64,000 nucleotides of DNA, taken from Ornithoclostridium sp944380285 (GTDB taxonomy: Bacteria; Bacillota; Clostridia; Christensenellales; UBA3700). Below are positions 48,948 to 57,626 of this stretch, in pieces (position 1 is the stretch's first letter; every line of letters begins with the position of its first letter). Both the position numbers and the translations under genes were made by a program. The DNA lies in contig OZ006985.1 in NCBI GenBank assembly GCA_963931165.1, positions 1,054,001 to 1,118,000 of the forward strand. The letters are read 5' to 3'. The notes beneath the pieces were generated by a model. That model worked only from the letters and a program-made list of their open reading frames with translations, was not told the origin of the DNA and did no database searches.

Positions 48948-49826
48948 ATGAGTATAAACAAACCGCTGTTTGATAGTATTTATAAAAAATGCTTGGGGAT
49001 TATAGAGCAATCTGCTGATGCTAATATTACAAAGAAGAAAAACAAATTAGACAGCGCTTATTATACTTTATGTCAAAAAGAAGATCATGAACTTCAAGAG
49101 TTTTATAGTATCGTCCATGAGCTTCGCGTATATGATTACATGAAACATATGGGAATAAGTATCAATGCAGCTAATGATGATAAAGCAGGTCCTGATTTTG
49201 TAACAGATTTAGGCTATATCGAATGTATCAGCGTTACAAAAGGTTTGCCCGGAACGCCTGAGCGTTTATGGATAGATGAGCGATTAAATCAATCCATGAA
49301 CCGTTATATTTCTGCTTTACCACGGTCGTCGGGGGCAATTTTGGATAAAACAAAAAAGTACAAGACTTATTTGGCAAATAATATAATTGATAAAAGAAAG
49401 CCTCGTATTATAGCGCTCAATACTTCTGTGTTCTCAAATGAATTTCACGGTCAACTAAATTTGGAACTTGTGCTCAAGATTTTGTACGGTATTGGGTGCA
49501 GAACTATACGCTTCAATCTTTCTACAAATAGTTTCGTCGAGGAGAACGGTATTGAATCGCACGCATATGAAGATTCGGCAGTAAAACCGCCACGCAATGC
49601 AGATTTGCCATTAAGCTATTTTTATAGTGAAGAGTTTAATGATATTTCCGGAGTAATCGTAAATAATAATGCAATTAGTGAGGATTTAGAAAAAGAATAT
49701 TTTTGTCTTCTATTAAATCCTTTTGCCAATGTGTCTATTGATAAAACACGCTTAACTGGGATTAAATACTTTGAACTTGATAATATTGATGCTAATTATG
49801 CAACTTTTAGATGGTATAATCTGTAA
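48948..49826 (+). CDS. Candidate PD-(D/E)XK-fold nuclease
   Basis: The 292-residue protein carries VHELRVYDYM near 58 (possible first Glu), GPDFV at 81-85 (Asp83) and YIECISVTKG (Glu92, Lys98). This spacing resembles PD-(D/E)XK endonucleases, although the E-x-K is stretched to E-x5-K. The C-terminal half is beta-rich with DISGVIVNNN, in the style of restriction-like proteins that end with an extra domain. TATAAT at 48915 and RBS AGAGG precede the ATG. It has its own promoter without the palindrome. AT-rich codon use. Confidence 0.5.
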   Translation: MSINKPLFDSIYKKCLGIIEQSADANITKKKNKLDSAYYTLCQKEDHELQEFYSIVHELRVYDYMKHMGISINAANDDKAGPDFVTDLGYIECISVTKGLPGTPERLWIDERLNQSMNRYISALPRSSGAILDKTKKYKTYLANNIIDKRKPRIIALNTSVFSNEFHGQLNLELVLKILYGIGCRTIRFNLSTNSFVEENGIESHAYEDSAVKPPRNADLPLSYFYSEEFNDISGVIVNNNAISEDLEKEYFCLLLNPFANVSIDKTRLTGIKYFELDNIDANYATFRWYNL

Positions 49827-49860
49827 AGAGTTATCCTGTAATGGCTTATATGGAGCAAAT

Positions 49861-49888
49861 AAAAAGGGAGCGTGTGGCTCCCTTTTAT
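49861..49888. terminator. Bidirectional terminator at the island's right part
   Basis: AAAAGGGAGC-GTGTG-GCTCCCTTTT between convergent genes 48948 (+) and 49890 (-). Confidence 0.9.
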
Positions 49889-49889
49889 A

Positions 49890-50174
49890 TCATCTCGTAC
49901 AATGATAGTGTTTGTTGCTCACTTGAACGGAGCTATCGTTGATGGCGGGCTGTCCCTTTGCGCAGGCGCGTAAGATGAGTTGTTTGCCCGCAGGAGCCTT
50001 CGGGATATTTCCGTCGAGGAATTTATCGTCCGCGCCGACTTCGATTATTTTGAAGCCTTTTTGGACGAGATACGCCGCAAACTGCCAGAGTTTTTCAAAG
50101 CGACCGTTGCTGTCGAAAATGGCGCAGATGTCCTTTTGCGGGTGGTAAGCGGTGATGCGAAAATAGTTTGTCAT
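49890..50174 (-). CDS. Small mobile-element-type protein (94 aa)
   Basis: The 94-residue protein starts MTNYFRITAYHPQKDICAIF at 50174 with AAAGGAGAATCAATC before it. The longer frame to 50234 runs into the next gene. Short proteins with this opening (Y-F-R-I-T-A-Y-H-P) are common on Clostridial conjugative elements next to pcfJ-like genes, as here. Role unknown. Confidence 0.65.
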   Translation of the reverse strand: MTNYFRITAYHPQKDICAIFDSNGRFEKLWQFAAYLVQKGFKIIEVGADDKFLDGNIPKAPAGKQLILRACAKGQPAINDSSVQVSNKHYHCTR

Positions 50175-50193
50175 GATTGATTCTCCTTTGCGG

Positions 50194-50724
50194 TCATGCC
50201 GCAGCTTGAATTTGTTTGGGGTGTTTGTTTGCATACGGCAGCCAGACTTTGTTGACGTAATGCAGGATATCGTCGCTCGGTTTCTGGTTGTGGGAAGCGT
50301 AGCATTGCAGTACGCGGTGCGTAGAAAGCGAGTATTCGAGCGTTACGAGCGGAGTATCCGGCTTTTCCTTTGTGCGGATAAAGAAGATGAGCGATTCTTC
50401 ACGGACAAAACGCTGGTCATAGTTCATACGTCCAACGCAGTGATGTAGTACTTCGCCCTCATGGATAAGGTCTGCCGGGCTTCTTGCGATTATGCAGATA
50501 AAGGCGCTTTTCTTATCATGTTCGAGCGGCAGATATTTTTCGGCGATACGGGCAAATTGTTCATACAACTCCTGTTTCGCTTTCCTGTCCGCTTCCGCTC
50601 GTGCCGTGGCGTATTGGTCGATGCGGATATCATGCCAGCGTTTGAAATCGTGAGGGAAACGATTCTTCGGCAGTGACATATCCAAGCCGAGATAAGTGCA
50701 GGCTCTGAGATAGTCGAGATACTG
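50194..50724 (-). pseudogene. PcfJ-like protein, N-terminally truncated
   Basis: The frame encodes the C-terminal PcfJ domain: YLDYLRACTYLGLDMSLPKN, EGEVLHHCVGRMNYDQRFVR, FIRTKEKPDTPLVTLEYSLS and VLQCYASHNQKPSDDI. Full PcfJ-like proteins are 400-600 residues. Here the homology is cut by an in-frame TAA directly before its first codon (50725-50727), and the N-terminal part is absent. An ATG at 50685 could still give 163 residues. The cut marks a rearrangement at the right edge of the island. Confidence 0.75.
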
Positions 50725-50726
50725 TT

Positions 50727-51072
50727 AACCATTTAGACATTTCATTCTTATCATACTCTACAATAGTAAATAAACTTAAAACATCGTTTGACACCGTAAC
50801 GTGTGCTTGACATAGACAAGTGCGGCTCGCTTCGCTCGCCGCGGATCGTTTGTTCCGCAAAAGCCTGATCTGCGGTGCGGCTTCGGGCGCGGCGGTTTTT
50901 TGTCGCACGGGCGCAACGGACGAAGAGCGTGCGGATAAGGGGCGAAAACGCGGAAGACGGAGATGTAAAAGGCAAAAAGCCGCGTGATTTTGTTGTAAAA
51001 TAAATTTGAAAATGCTATTATATAGATACGCAGGGGCGAAAGCGTCGCTGCGGAGACTGTTTGCGAGGTTTT
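50727..51072. other. Spacer at the island-chromosome boundary
   Basis: No gene is visible. The left 70 bases are AT-rich, then composition jumps to the GC-rich chromosomal level. A T6 run after GGCGCGGCGG (about 50892-50906) may end a transcript. TATTAT/TATATA near 51018 could be the -10 region for prs, and the first leader bases hold a hairpin, CGCAG-G-GGCG-AAAG-CGTC-G-CTGCG, at about 51030-51053. Confidence 0.5.
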
Positions 51073-51186
51073 ATGAATTCTGAACCGGGCGTTGACATAC
51101 GTTGTACGGAGCGGAGGCGGCGATGCCGCTTGGGCTTGGTTTATCTCGCGATTTTCAATGATGACAATTTTGGTCGGAGGCACTGA
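51073..51186 (+). CDS. Possible leader ORF overlapping prs (37 aa)
   Basis: ATG at 51073 (GAGG 4 bases upstream) opens 37 codons, MNSEPGVDIRCTERRRRCRL to FGRRH, ending in a TGA that overlaps the prs start (TGATG). The peptide is arginine-rich, with eight Arg codons of mixed kinds, and has no relatives I know. It may be a regulatory leader peptide or chance. Confidence 0.35.
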   Translation: MNSEPGVDIRCTERRRRCRLGLVYLAIFNDDNFGRRH

Positions 51187-52382
51187 TGAGACCTTTTTTT
51201 GAATCCATTTTCAATTTTGACAAAGACACGTCCAATATGGCGGTAATCGCTTTGGCGGGCGCAAAGGAGCTGGGCGACAAGATCGACTACTACCTTGTCA
51301 ACTGGTACAATCAAGAGGCGAAGGCGCAGGGCAAGAAGCTGCATCGCGACACATTCTTGGTCAAGAATGTCTGCCCGAGGTTCACGACGGGCGACGGCAA
51401 GGGTTTGGTGATGGAGACGGTGCGCGGCAAGGATCTTTACATCCTTTGCGACATGGGCAACTATTCCATCACTTACGATATGTTCGGTTTCAAGAACCAT
51501 ATGTCGCCGGACGATCATTACAGCGACCTCAAGCGCATCATCGCGGCGGCGGGCGGCAAAGCTAAGTCGATCACGGTGGTGATGCCCAGCCTTTACGGCG
51601 GCAGACAGCATCGCCGCAACGCGCGCGAATCGCTGGATTGCGCGCAGATGCTGCAAGAGCTTGTGTCGATGGGCGTGTCCGAGATCATCACGTTCGACGC
51701 GCACGATCCGAGGGTGCAGAACGCCGTGCCCTTGATGGGTTTCGACAACTTTTTGCCGACCTATCAGATCCTCAAAGCGATGCTTCGCAGCTATCCCGAT
51801 CTCGATATGACCAAAGAGCGGTTCATGATCGTCAGCCCGGACGAGGGCGCGATGAGCCGCAATATTTATTACGCGTCTGTCCTGGGCACCGACCTCGGCA
51901 TGTTCTACAAGCGCCGCGACTATGCCAACGTCGTCAACGGCCGCAACCCGATCGTCGCGCACGAGTACATCGGCAACGACGTTCGCGGCAAGGACATCTT
52001 CGTTGCGGACGACATCATCGCGACGGGCGACTCCATGCTCAAGCTGTGCGTTGAGCTCAAGGAGCGCGGCTGCGGCAAGATCTTCCTGTCGGCGACTTAT
52101 GCGCTGTTCACCGAGGGCGTGCAGAAGTTCGAGGACGCCTACAATCAGGGGCTGTTCACCGCGGTTTTGAGCACGAACTTGACCTATTGCCCGCAAGAAC
52201 TTCTCGAAAAGAAGTGGTTCATACAGGCGGATATGTCAAAATTCGTCGCATACATCATCTCGGCGTGCGATCAAAACAAGTCGCTCAGCGAACTTCTCGA
52301 TCCGCACGACAAGATCCATGAGCTCATCGAGAAATTCAATTCGACAAAGCCCGAGCAATTGACGCTCGACATTGACGAATAA
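51186..52382 (+). CDS. prs: Ribose-phosphate pyrophosphokinase
   Basis: The 398-residue enzyme makes PRPP from ribose 5-phosphate and ATP for nucleotide, His and Trp synthesis. It shows MPSLYGGRQHRR (ATP/flexible-loop region, near 137), FDAHDPRVQN (metal site), IVSPDEGAMSR, and the PRPP loop VADDIIATGDSM near 273. It is about 80 residues longer than the usual 315, with insertions near the N-terminus and a C-terminal extension, as in a Clostridial Prs subgroup. CGGAGG lies 5 bases before the ATG. Confidence 0.92.
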   Translation: MRPFFESIFNFDKDTSNMAVIALAGAKELGDKIDYYLVNWYNQEAKAQGKKLHRDTFLVKNVCPRFTTGDGKGLVMETVRGKDLYILCDMGNYSITYDMFGFKNHMSPDDHYSDLKRIIAAAGGKAKSITVVMPSLYGGRQHRRNARESLDCAQMLQELVSMGVSEIITFDAHDPRVQNAVPLMGFDNFLPTYQILKAMLRSYPDLDMTKERFMIVSPDEGAMSRNIYYASVLGTDLGMFYKRRDYANVVNGRNPIVAHEYIGNDVRGKDIFVADDIIATGDSMLKLCVELKERGCGKIFLSATYALFTEGVQKFEDAYNQGLFTAVLSTNLTYCPQELLEKKWFIQADMSKFVAYIISACDQNKSLSELLDPHDKIHELIEKFNSTKPEQLTLDIDE

Positions 52383-52400
52383 ATTAAAAGAGGAAAGATT

Positions 52401-53057
52401 ATGAAGATCACATGGCTGGGGCATTCGGCGTTTCTGCTTGAAGAGTCGACGGGTACGACCGTAGTCACCGACCCTTACGGCGAAAGCATTGTCGGTTATC
52501 GAATGCGTCAGGTGTCCGCGGATGCGGTGACATTGAGTCACCACCACCGCGACCACGACGAAGTGGGCAGGGTCTCCGGGGCGCCTCAGGTGTTCGACAC
52601 CGTCGGGGCGTGGGAGGTCAAGGGCGTCGACATCACGTCGATGCACAGCTGGCACGATCCCGAGCAGGGCAGCAAGCGCGGTCCCAATCTAATTTTCAAG
52701 TATAGGATGGACGGGGTGGATCTTTGCCATCTCGGCGACATCGGCGAGGAATGCGGCGCTGAGACGGGCGATCTGATCGGGACGGTCAACGTGTTGATGA
52801 TCCCCGTCGGCGGCAACTACACGATCGACGCGGCTCAGGCGAAGGAATATGTTGACTTTTTGATGCCGGACATAGTGATCCCGATGCATTTCAGGACGCC
52901 GTCTTGCGCGGTCGACATCGGCAGGCTCGACGACTTTCTCGACCTGTTCGACGATGAGCAGATAGTGCGCGTTGACGGTGACACATTGGAGGTCGACCGC
53001 GAATATTTCGACGGCGACAGCACCAAAGTGATCGTGTTCTCTGACAGAGACTTTTGA
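52401..53057 (+). CDS. MBL-fold metal-dependent hydrolase (UlaG-like)
   Basis: The 218-residue protein has the compact metallo-beta-lactamase fold: ITWLGHSAFLLE at the start, LSHHHRDHDEV (HxHxDH-type site, near 46), CHLGDIG near 113, IPVGGNYTID and IPMHFRT near 159. It is similar to UlaG/YycJ-like small hydrolases. RBS AGAGGAAAG. It follows prs after 18 bases and is probably co-transcribed. The substrate is not known. Confidence 0.88.
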   Translation: MKITWLGHSAFLLEESTGTTVVTDPYGESIVGYRMRQVSADAVTLSHHHRDHDEVGRVSGAPQVFDTVGAWEVKGVDITSMHSWHDPEQGSKRGPNLIFKYRMDGVDLCHLGDIGEECGAETGDLIGTVNVLMIPVGGNYTIDAAQAKEYVDFLMPDIVIPMHFRTPSCAVDIGRLDDFLDLFDDEQIVRVDGDTLEVDREYFDGDSTKVIVFSDRDF

Positions 53058-53068
53058 CACAATTTGAT

Positions 53069-53149
53069 CGGATCTCCGTTTTTTCGTCCTCAAACGCCCT
53101 ATGGGCACAAACGAAAAAGTATATAATATAATGACGGGGCGGAGATCCG
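53069..53149. repeat. 10-bp inverted repeat enclosing the rho promoter
   Basis: CGGATCTCCG (53069-53078) and CGGAGATCCG (53140-53149) are perfect inverted copies. Between them lie a T6 run, GCCC-TAT-GGGC, and the TATAAT box of rho (near 53122). The left arm with its T run may be the MBL-gene terminator, with the right arm near the rho transcript start. Confidence 0.5.
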
Positions 53150-53189
53150 CAATTCTTCGGCGTTTGCCGAATCAGACAGGAGATTTTCA

Positions 53190-54683
53190 ATGAACGACGA
53201 CATCAAGTTCTACAACGAAGAAGAGATCAGGCAGCTTGACATCATGCACGTCAGAGACGCGGCACGTTCCGTGGGTGTGCAATCGATATATTCAAAGAAT
53301 AAAGAGGAATTGATACAGGCCTATTTGGACGTAGCGGCGGGCAAGGAGCTGCCCCCTCCGGCGAGGAGAGGCAGACCCGTCGGCGCCAAGAGTCAGGGGT
53401 TCAAGGTGGAAGAGCCGTCTCAGATCGTCGACAAGCCGGAGCTGAAAAAGAAAGTGTTCGAAAGGGCGGTGTTTTTTGACGATCACGGCAAGCCGATGGA
53501 GCAGAAACCGTCTTTCGAAGGGCTGGAGATCAAGTGGGGCGTTTTGGAAGTCAGCGCCGAAGGTTACGGCTTTTTGAGGGCGAACAATTGCGAATACGGC
53601 GACAAAGATTGCTATGTTTCCGCGAGGTTCATCCGCGCCGTCGGTTTGAGACCGGGCGACAATGTGATCGGGCTTGCGCGCAAAAACGTGGAGAACAAGC
53701 CGCCCGCGCTCGTCGCGTTGACGTTGGTCAACGACAAGGCGCCGCTCAATCTCAAAAAGCGTCCCACGTTCGACAATCTCGTCCCCATCTATCCCGACGA
53801 GAGGATAAGGCTCGAAGTCAAAGAGGGCAAGAGCGACTTTGCGATCAGATGCATCGATCTCGTTGCGCCGATCGGAAAGGGACAGCGCGCGATGATCGTC
53901 TCTCCGCCCAAGGCGGGCAAGACGACGTTGCTCAAAAAGATCGCGCACAGCATCGCGACCAACTATCCCGACATAAAGCTCTTCGTGCTGCTTGTCGACG
54001 AGCGTCCCGAAGAGGTCACCGACATGCAGCGCAGCATCAAGGGCGAGGTCATCTACTCGACGTTCGACGAGACCCCCGAGCATCATTGCAGGGCGGCTGA
54101 ACTCCTGATCGAGCGCGCAAAACGCAATGTCGAATTGGGGAACGACGTCGTAGTGATCATGGACTCGCTGACAAGGCTCGCAAGGGCGTACAACGTCACG
54201 GTCGCTCCGTCCGGCAGGACGTTGTCCGGCGGTATCGATCCCAGCGCGTTGCACAGCCCCAAGCGCTTCTTCGGCAGTGCGCGCAACATCGAGAACGGCG
54301 GTTCGCTGACGATCATCGCGACCGCATTGATCGACACCGGCAGCCGTATGGACGATGTCATATACGAAGAGTTCAAGGGTACCGGCAACATGGAGATACA
54401 TCTCGACCGCAAGCTGTCCGAGCGCCGCATCTTCCCGGCGATCGACCTCAACCGTTCGAGCACGAGAAGGGAAGATCTGCTGATGACTCAAAAGGAATTG
54501 CAGGGAGCGTTCGCGATGCGCCGCATGCTTTCGGGCGACAACGCCGAGACGACGGAGCAAATGCTCAACATGCTGATGCGCACCAAAAACAACAACGAAT
54601 TTATCGACAACGTCATCATGAACGTGCGCGCGCTGCAAAGCAAGGGCTTTCAATACACAAATACGAGCGGAGGCAGGGGCTAA
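53190..54683 (+). CDS. rho: Transcription termination factor Rho
   Basis: The 497-residue RNA helicase has an N-terminal Rho_N helix-extended-helix (EEIRQLDIMHVRDAARSVGV), a basic insert (PPPARRGRPVGAKSQG), the cold-shock RNA-binding domain (GYGFLRANN near 128, YVSARFIRAVGLRPGD), Walker A near 240 (SPPKAGKTTLLKKIA), VLLVDERPEEVTDM, DSLTRLARAYN, and the Q/R-loops (SGGIDPSALHSPKRFFGSAR). All ATPase residues are present. Length is typical for Bacillota with an N-terminal insert. RBS CAGGAG. Monocistronic, followed by tRNA-Gly. Confidence 0.96.
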   Translation: MNDDIKFYNEEEIRQLDIMHVRDAARSVGVQSIYSKNKEELIQAYLDVAAGKELPPPARRGRPVGAKSQGFKVEEPSQIVDKPELKKKVFERAVFFDDHGKPMEQKPSFEGLEIKWGVLEVSAEGYGFLRANNCEYGDKDCYVSARFIRAVGLRPGDNVIGLARKNVENKPPALVALTLVNDKAPLNLKKRPTFDNLVPIYPDERIRLEVKEGKSDFAIRCIDLVAPIGKGQRAMIVSPPKAGKTTLLKKIAHSIATNYPDIKLFVLLVDERPEEVTDMQRSIKGEVIYSTFDETPEHHCRAAELLIERAKRNVELGNDVVVIMDSLTRLARAYNVTVAPSGRTLSGGIDPSALHSPKRFFGSARNIENGGSLTIIATALIDTGSRMDDVIYEEFKGTGNMEIHLDRKLSERRIFPAIDLNRSSTRREDLLMTQKELQGAFAMRRMLSGDNAETTEQMLNMLMRTKNNNEFIDNVIMNVRALQSKGFQYTNTSGGRG

Positions 54684-54687
54684 ACGC

Positions 54688-54716
54688 TTGCCCGATCGCA
54701 AACAAGATGATATAAT
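54688..54716 (+). promoter_or_regulatory. Promoter of tRNA-Gly
   Basis: TTGCCC (54688-54693) and TATAAT (54711-54716) with a 17-bp spacer, 37 bases before the mature tRNA. Confidence 0.75.
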
Positions 54717-54747
54717 ATCAACATGACCGCGCGGAAGCGCGGTGTGC

Positions 54748-54821
54748 GCGAGTGTAGTTTAATGGCAAAACTCGAGCTTCCCAAGCTTGCGTCGTGGGTT
54801 CGATTCCCATCACTCGCTCCA
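54748..54821 (+). tRNA. tRNA-Gly (anticodon CCC)
   Basis: The 74-nt cloverleaf has acceptor stem GCGAGTG/CACTCGC, anticodon loop TTCCCAA, T loop GGTTCGATTCC and encoded CCA. The short 5' leader carries a small hairpin (ACCGCGC/GCGCGGT). Confidence 0.95.
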
Positions 54822-54847
54822 AAGCCGACGATTTTCGTCGGCTTTTT
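54822..54847 (+). terminator. Terminator of tRNA-Gly
   Basis: AGCCGACG/CGTCGGCT stem followed by five Ts. Confidence 0.9.
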
Positions 54848-54918
54848 GCATGCGGCTCGGCAAGCGCATTTTTTGAGTAAAAACAGGGACGGCTTGTCGC
54901 CGTCCCGAATTTTTTCGA

Positions 54919-56928
54919 TCAGGATGTTTGATCGTCGCTTGAGCTTTTGCGTCTCTTTTTCATCGCTCGGGGGATCAGCACTGCTGCGGCGACGATGCCT
55001 GCCGCTCCGACCGCGGCGGAGACTAAGATCAATGTCAGATGTATCTTTTGTGTTTTCAGATATTCGGGATAGACGCTGTCGATATATTCGTCGATATAGG
55101 GCGGCGCGATCTCGTGGTGGCGCTCTATGCCCAGCTCTTTGACGAGCGGCTTGAACTCCTCGAACGCCTCCTCTTTGTCGACGACGTCAAAGCCGCCGGC
55201 GGTCATGCGCGCGTACAGCACGTTGACGCGGATCTCCTTTGCGAATTGCGTCTTTTGCGGATCGTCTTTGACCGCGTCCAGCGCGGCGAGGGTCAGTTCG
55301 TCGTACTTGGCGAGGTTGGACGGGGACAAGTAGTCGAAGTAGTGCCATTCGGGGCGGTCGTAGAGGTCGAGGTTGTCGGCGTGTGAGACGCTCTCGTGCA
55401 GACGATCGAGATACTCGGCGAGATAGGGTGCGGCGTCGCCGTAGGTGACGACGAGGTATTTGCCGATGATCGACTCGATGTCGGCGTCGATGTCCCAAAG
55501 CTGTCTCGCCAGCACATAGCTGCGCAGGCAGGCGAGTTCGTCGCCCTGTTCGCGGCTGCCTTGGTGGAAGACGCCGGTGACGTTGTTTTGCTTGTAGAAT
55601 TCGAGGTTGGACTGCTGCACCGAGAAGTTGGGATAGGGCAGCAGCAGGTTGTGGAAGTTGACGGTATAGTCCCAAACGACGAGGTTGTCGCAGATCGCGC
55701 TCCAGCTCTCGATCATTCGCTTCGCCTCTGCGGACTTTTCGTTGCCGTCGTCGGACGCGGAGTAGAGCTGCGACGTCTGTATCGGCGCGATGACGATGTT
55801 GACGTTGTCACGGCAGGTCATCCCTTCGGGGACGACGTTGTTATAAAAATACGCAAGCGTGCTTATGATCTTGTCGGGGAAGTCGTCTGCGAGGCGGTTG
55901 ACGATCTCGAGCATCGCGCCCATCTGCGAGCCGTATTTTTCGTATGCGGCGGTGCAGTCGGCGCACTCGCACATATGCCACGAGTCGTTGATGCTGAAGT
56001 CCCAATAGATCGCGTCGGGATATTGCTCCATCATCGCCTCCATATTGTCGCGGATGATGGGGTAGAGTTCTTCGTTGGTCAGGCACAATTGTGTGGGCAG
56101 ACCGTCGTCCGCGGTATGCATGCGTACGCCGCCGATCTCGGCGTAGTATTCGGGGTGTTCGTCAAAGTATTGTTCGGGCGGAACATAGCTGAACACGCTG
56201 TGGCACCATTTGCCCCAATAGCGGTTGCCGTCGTTGCCGAGGTCTTCGTCGCGGTAGCCGGTGCCGTTGCTCTTTATGCGGCGGCTCCAGATGCTCTTCG
56301 TCGGGGTCTTGGATTCGTACGCCTCGCGGCTGACTTCGTATTGGTAGATGCGCCGCCAGCGGAAGTCGGGGTTGTCGATCTTGTCCTCGGCGGCGAGCGC
56401 TATCGTCTCGAGTCGGGGGATGTAGGAGTAGTCGTCGCGGACGAACATGCATCCGAGTTCGTTTTCCAAAAAGCAATAGATGCCGTTGGCAAGCCCGTCG
56501 GAGCTATTTGCGTCGATGAAGATGTTGCCGTCCTCGTCGTAGGTCAGCGCATAGCCGTCGTCGGCGACGCCCTCGGGAGCGACATTGAATCCGATCGCAA
56601 TGCACGGCGAGAGCTTGGGCAGTGCGTCGACGAGCGCAAAAGCGTCGTCATCGCCCGTCATCTCGCGCAATGTCGATTGCAAAAATTTGGTGTCCGTGTC
56701 GATCCCGGACACATTTGGAGATACGGCGATCGCATATTCGCTCACGCCGTCCTTGGCGAGATAGAAGTCTTTCGGCTCAGCCATGATGTCCGCGAACGCC
56801 TCTTCGCTGTAAGGCGAAGACGTGCTCACTTTGATGGGCTCGGGCGCGGTGCCGTCGGTGCAGGCAGACAATACGAGCGATGTCGCAAGGATGAGAGTCA
56901 GGCATGCGGTGATCAAAAGTTTCTTCAT
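54919..56928 (-). CDS. DUF4838 lipoprotein, glycoside-hydrolase-like, with C-terminal anchor
   Basis: The 669-residue protein starts at 56928 (GAGGAGCACGCA upstream) with a lipoprotein signal (lipobox LSAC, Cys near residue 23). It carries an alpha-glucuronidase-like N-terminal domain (GIYCFLENELGC near 155) and the DUF4838 barrel (IYWDFSINDSWHMCECADCT near 315, with paired Cys). At the end lies a membrane helix (LILVSAAVGAAGIVAAAVLI) plus a basic tail, so it may be anchored at both ends, which is unusual. DUF4838 proteins occur in glycan loci. Substrate unknown. Confidence 0.82.
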   Translation of the reverse strand: MKKLLITACLTLILATSLVLSACTDGTAPEPIKVSTSSPYSEEAFADIMAEPKDFYLAKDGVSEYAIAVSPNVSGIDTDTKFLQSTLREMTGDDDAFALVDALPKLSPCIAIGFNVAPEGVADDGYALTYDEDGNIFIDANSSDGLANGIYCFLENELGCMFVRDDYSYIPRLETIALAAEDKIDNPDFRWRRIYQYEVSREAYESKTPTKSIWSRRIKSNGTGYRDEDLGNDGNRYWGKWCHSVFSYVPPEQYFDEHPEYYAEIGGVRMHTADDGLPTQLCLTNEELYPIIRDNMEAMMEQYPDAIYWDFSINDSWHMCECADCTAAYEKYGSQMGAMLEIVNRLADDFPDKIISTLAYFYNNVVPEGMTCRDNVNIVIAPIQTSQLYSASDDGNEKSAEAKRMIESWSAICDNLVVWDYTVNFHNLLLPYPNFSVQQSNLEFYKQNNVTGVFHQGSREQGDELACLRSYVLARQLWDIDADIESIIGKYLVVTYGDAAPYLAEYLDRLHESVSHADNLDLYDRPEWHYFDYLSPSNLAKYDELTLAALDAVKDDPQKTQFAKEIRVNVLYARMTAGGFDVVDKEEAFEEFKPLVKELGIERHHEIAPPYIDEYIDSVYPEYLKTQKIHLTLILVSAAVGAAGIVAAAVLIPRAMKKRRKSSSDDQTS

Positions 56929-57126
56929 TGCGTGCTCCTCGAAGTGGATTTGTCTTGATATCATTGTATCATATCCGCGCGCGCGGCGCAAGGCTTTGTG
57001 TGTTTGCGTGTGACGAATGCGGCGATGAAAACGAATAGATATATACTCATCAATTAACATTGACGAAAGCGGCTGTTGCATATTATTCGCTCGTTTGCAT
57101 ATCTAAACATTATATTTTACAAAGAA

Positions 57127-57481
57127 TGTAAAGTAAGTGTTACACAATGTAAAGTATGTTTGACACCTCAAATCGCGAAAAATATGGTATAATATATACG
57201 GGAGCGGGAGGGGAGAAAGATCTTCCGTCTCGCAAAAATTTACAAAAACAAAACAAAATTTTTTCGACAAACGTTTTGCCGAACTCATCGTGGAAGCGGG
57301 TACAGCGTCGGGGCGCTGTAAGGACATAGGCGGCGGAAGGCAGACCCTTCCGCCGTTCTCCGTTTTCGCTTTCGGCTCGTTTGCGCCGTCGAAGAAGCAA
57401 TAGTTGGCAGCAGGCGGCAATGCGATCGGCATAATACACATTTGCGTACAAAAAATTCAAAAATGTAAAGTAAGTGTTACG
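57127..57481. promoter_or_regulatory. Three copies of an 18-bp imperfect palindrome
   Basis: TGTAAAGTAAGTGTTACA (57127-57144), TGTAAAGTATGTTTGACA (57148-57165) and TGTAAAGTAAGTGTTACG (57464-57481). The first two start 21 bp apart, two helical turns. The form TGTAA-N8-TTACA suggests a dimeric regulator. Confidence 0.5.
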
Positions 57482-57527
57482 GCGCGTTTTTCGCCGAATA
57501 GGGCGAGACGATAATTCTTCCTAAGCA

Positions 57528-57559
57528 AGCGGAGCACCTTCTCTGGCGCTCCGCTTTTT
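57528..57559 (+). terminator. Terminator upstream of the XRE gene
   Basis: AGCGGAGC/GCTCCGCT stem followed by five Ts. Confidence 0.85.
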
Positions 57560-57597
57560 GGAGAGAGCATGCGCTTTCAAAAAATTATCTTCAATTC

Positions 57598-57626
57598 TTG
57601 AAATGCGCGCGCGTTTGCGTTATAAT
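57598..57626 (+). promoter_or_regulatory. Promoter of the XRE regulator
   Basis: TTGAAA (57598-57603) and TATAAT (57621-57626) with a 17-bp spacer. Confidence 0.8.

Noticed and set aside
32639..50724. The idea that the 21-bp tRNA-Thr repeat delimits the AT-rich island
   Set aside because: Both copies lie on the left side, and the tRNA 3' end points away from the island. No third copy was found near 50.7 kb.
54723..55142. Frame covering tRNA-Gly with ATG just after a TATAAT box
   Set aside because: The promoter belongs to tRNA-Gly, and the frame spans the tRNA and its terminator.
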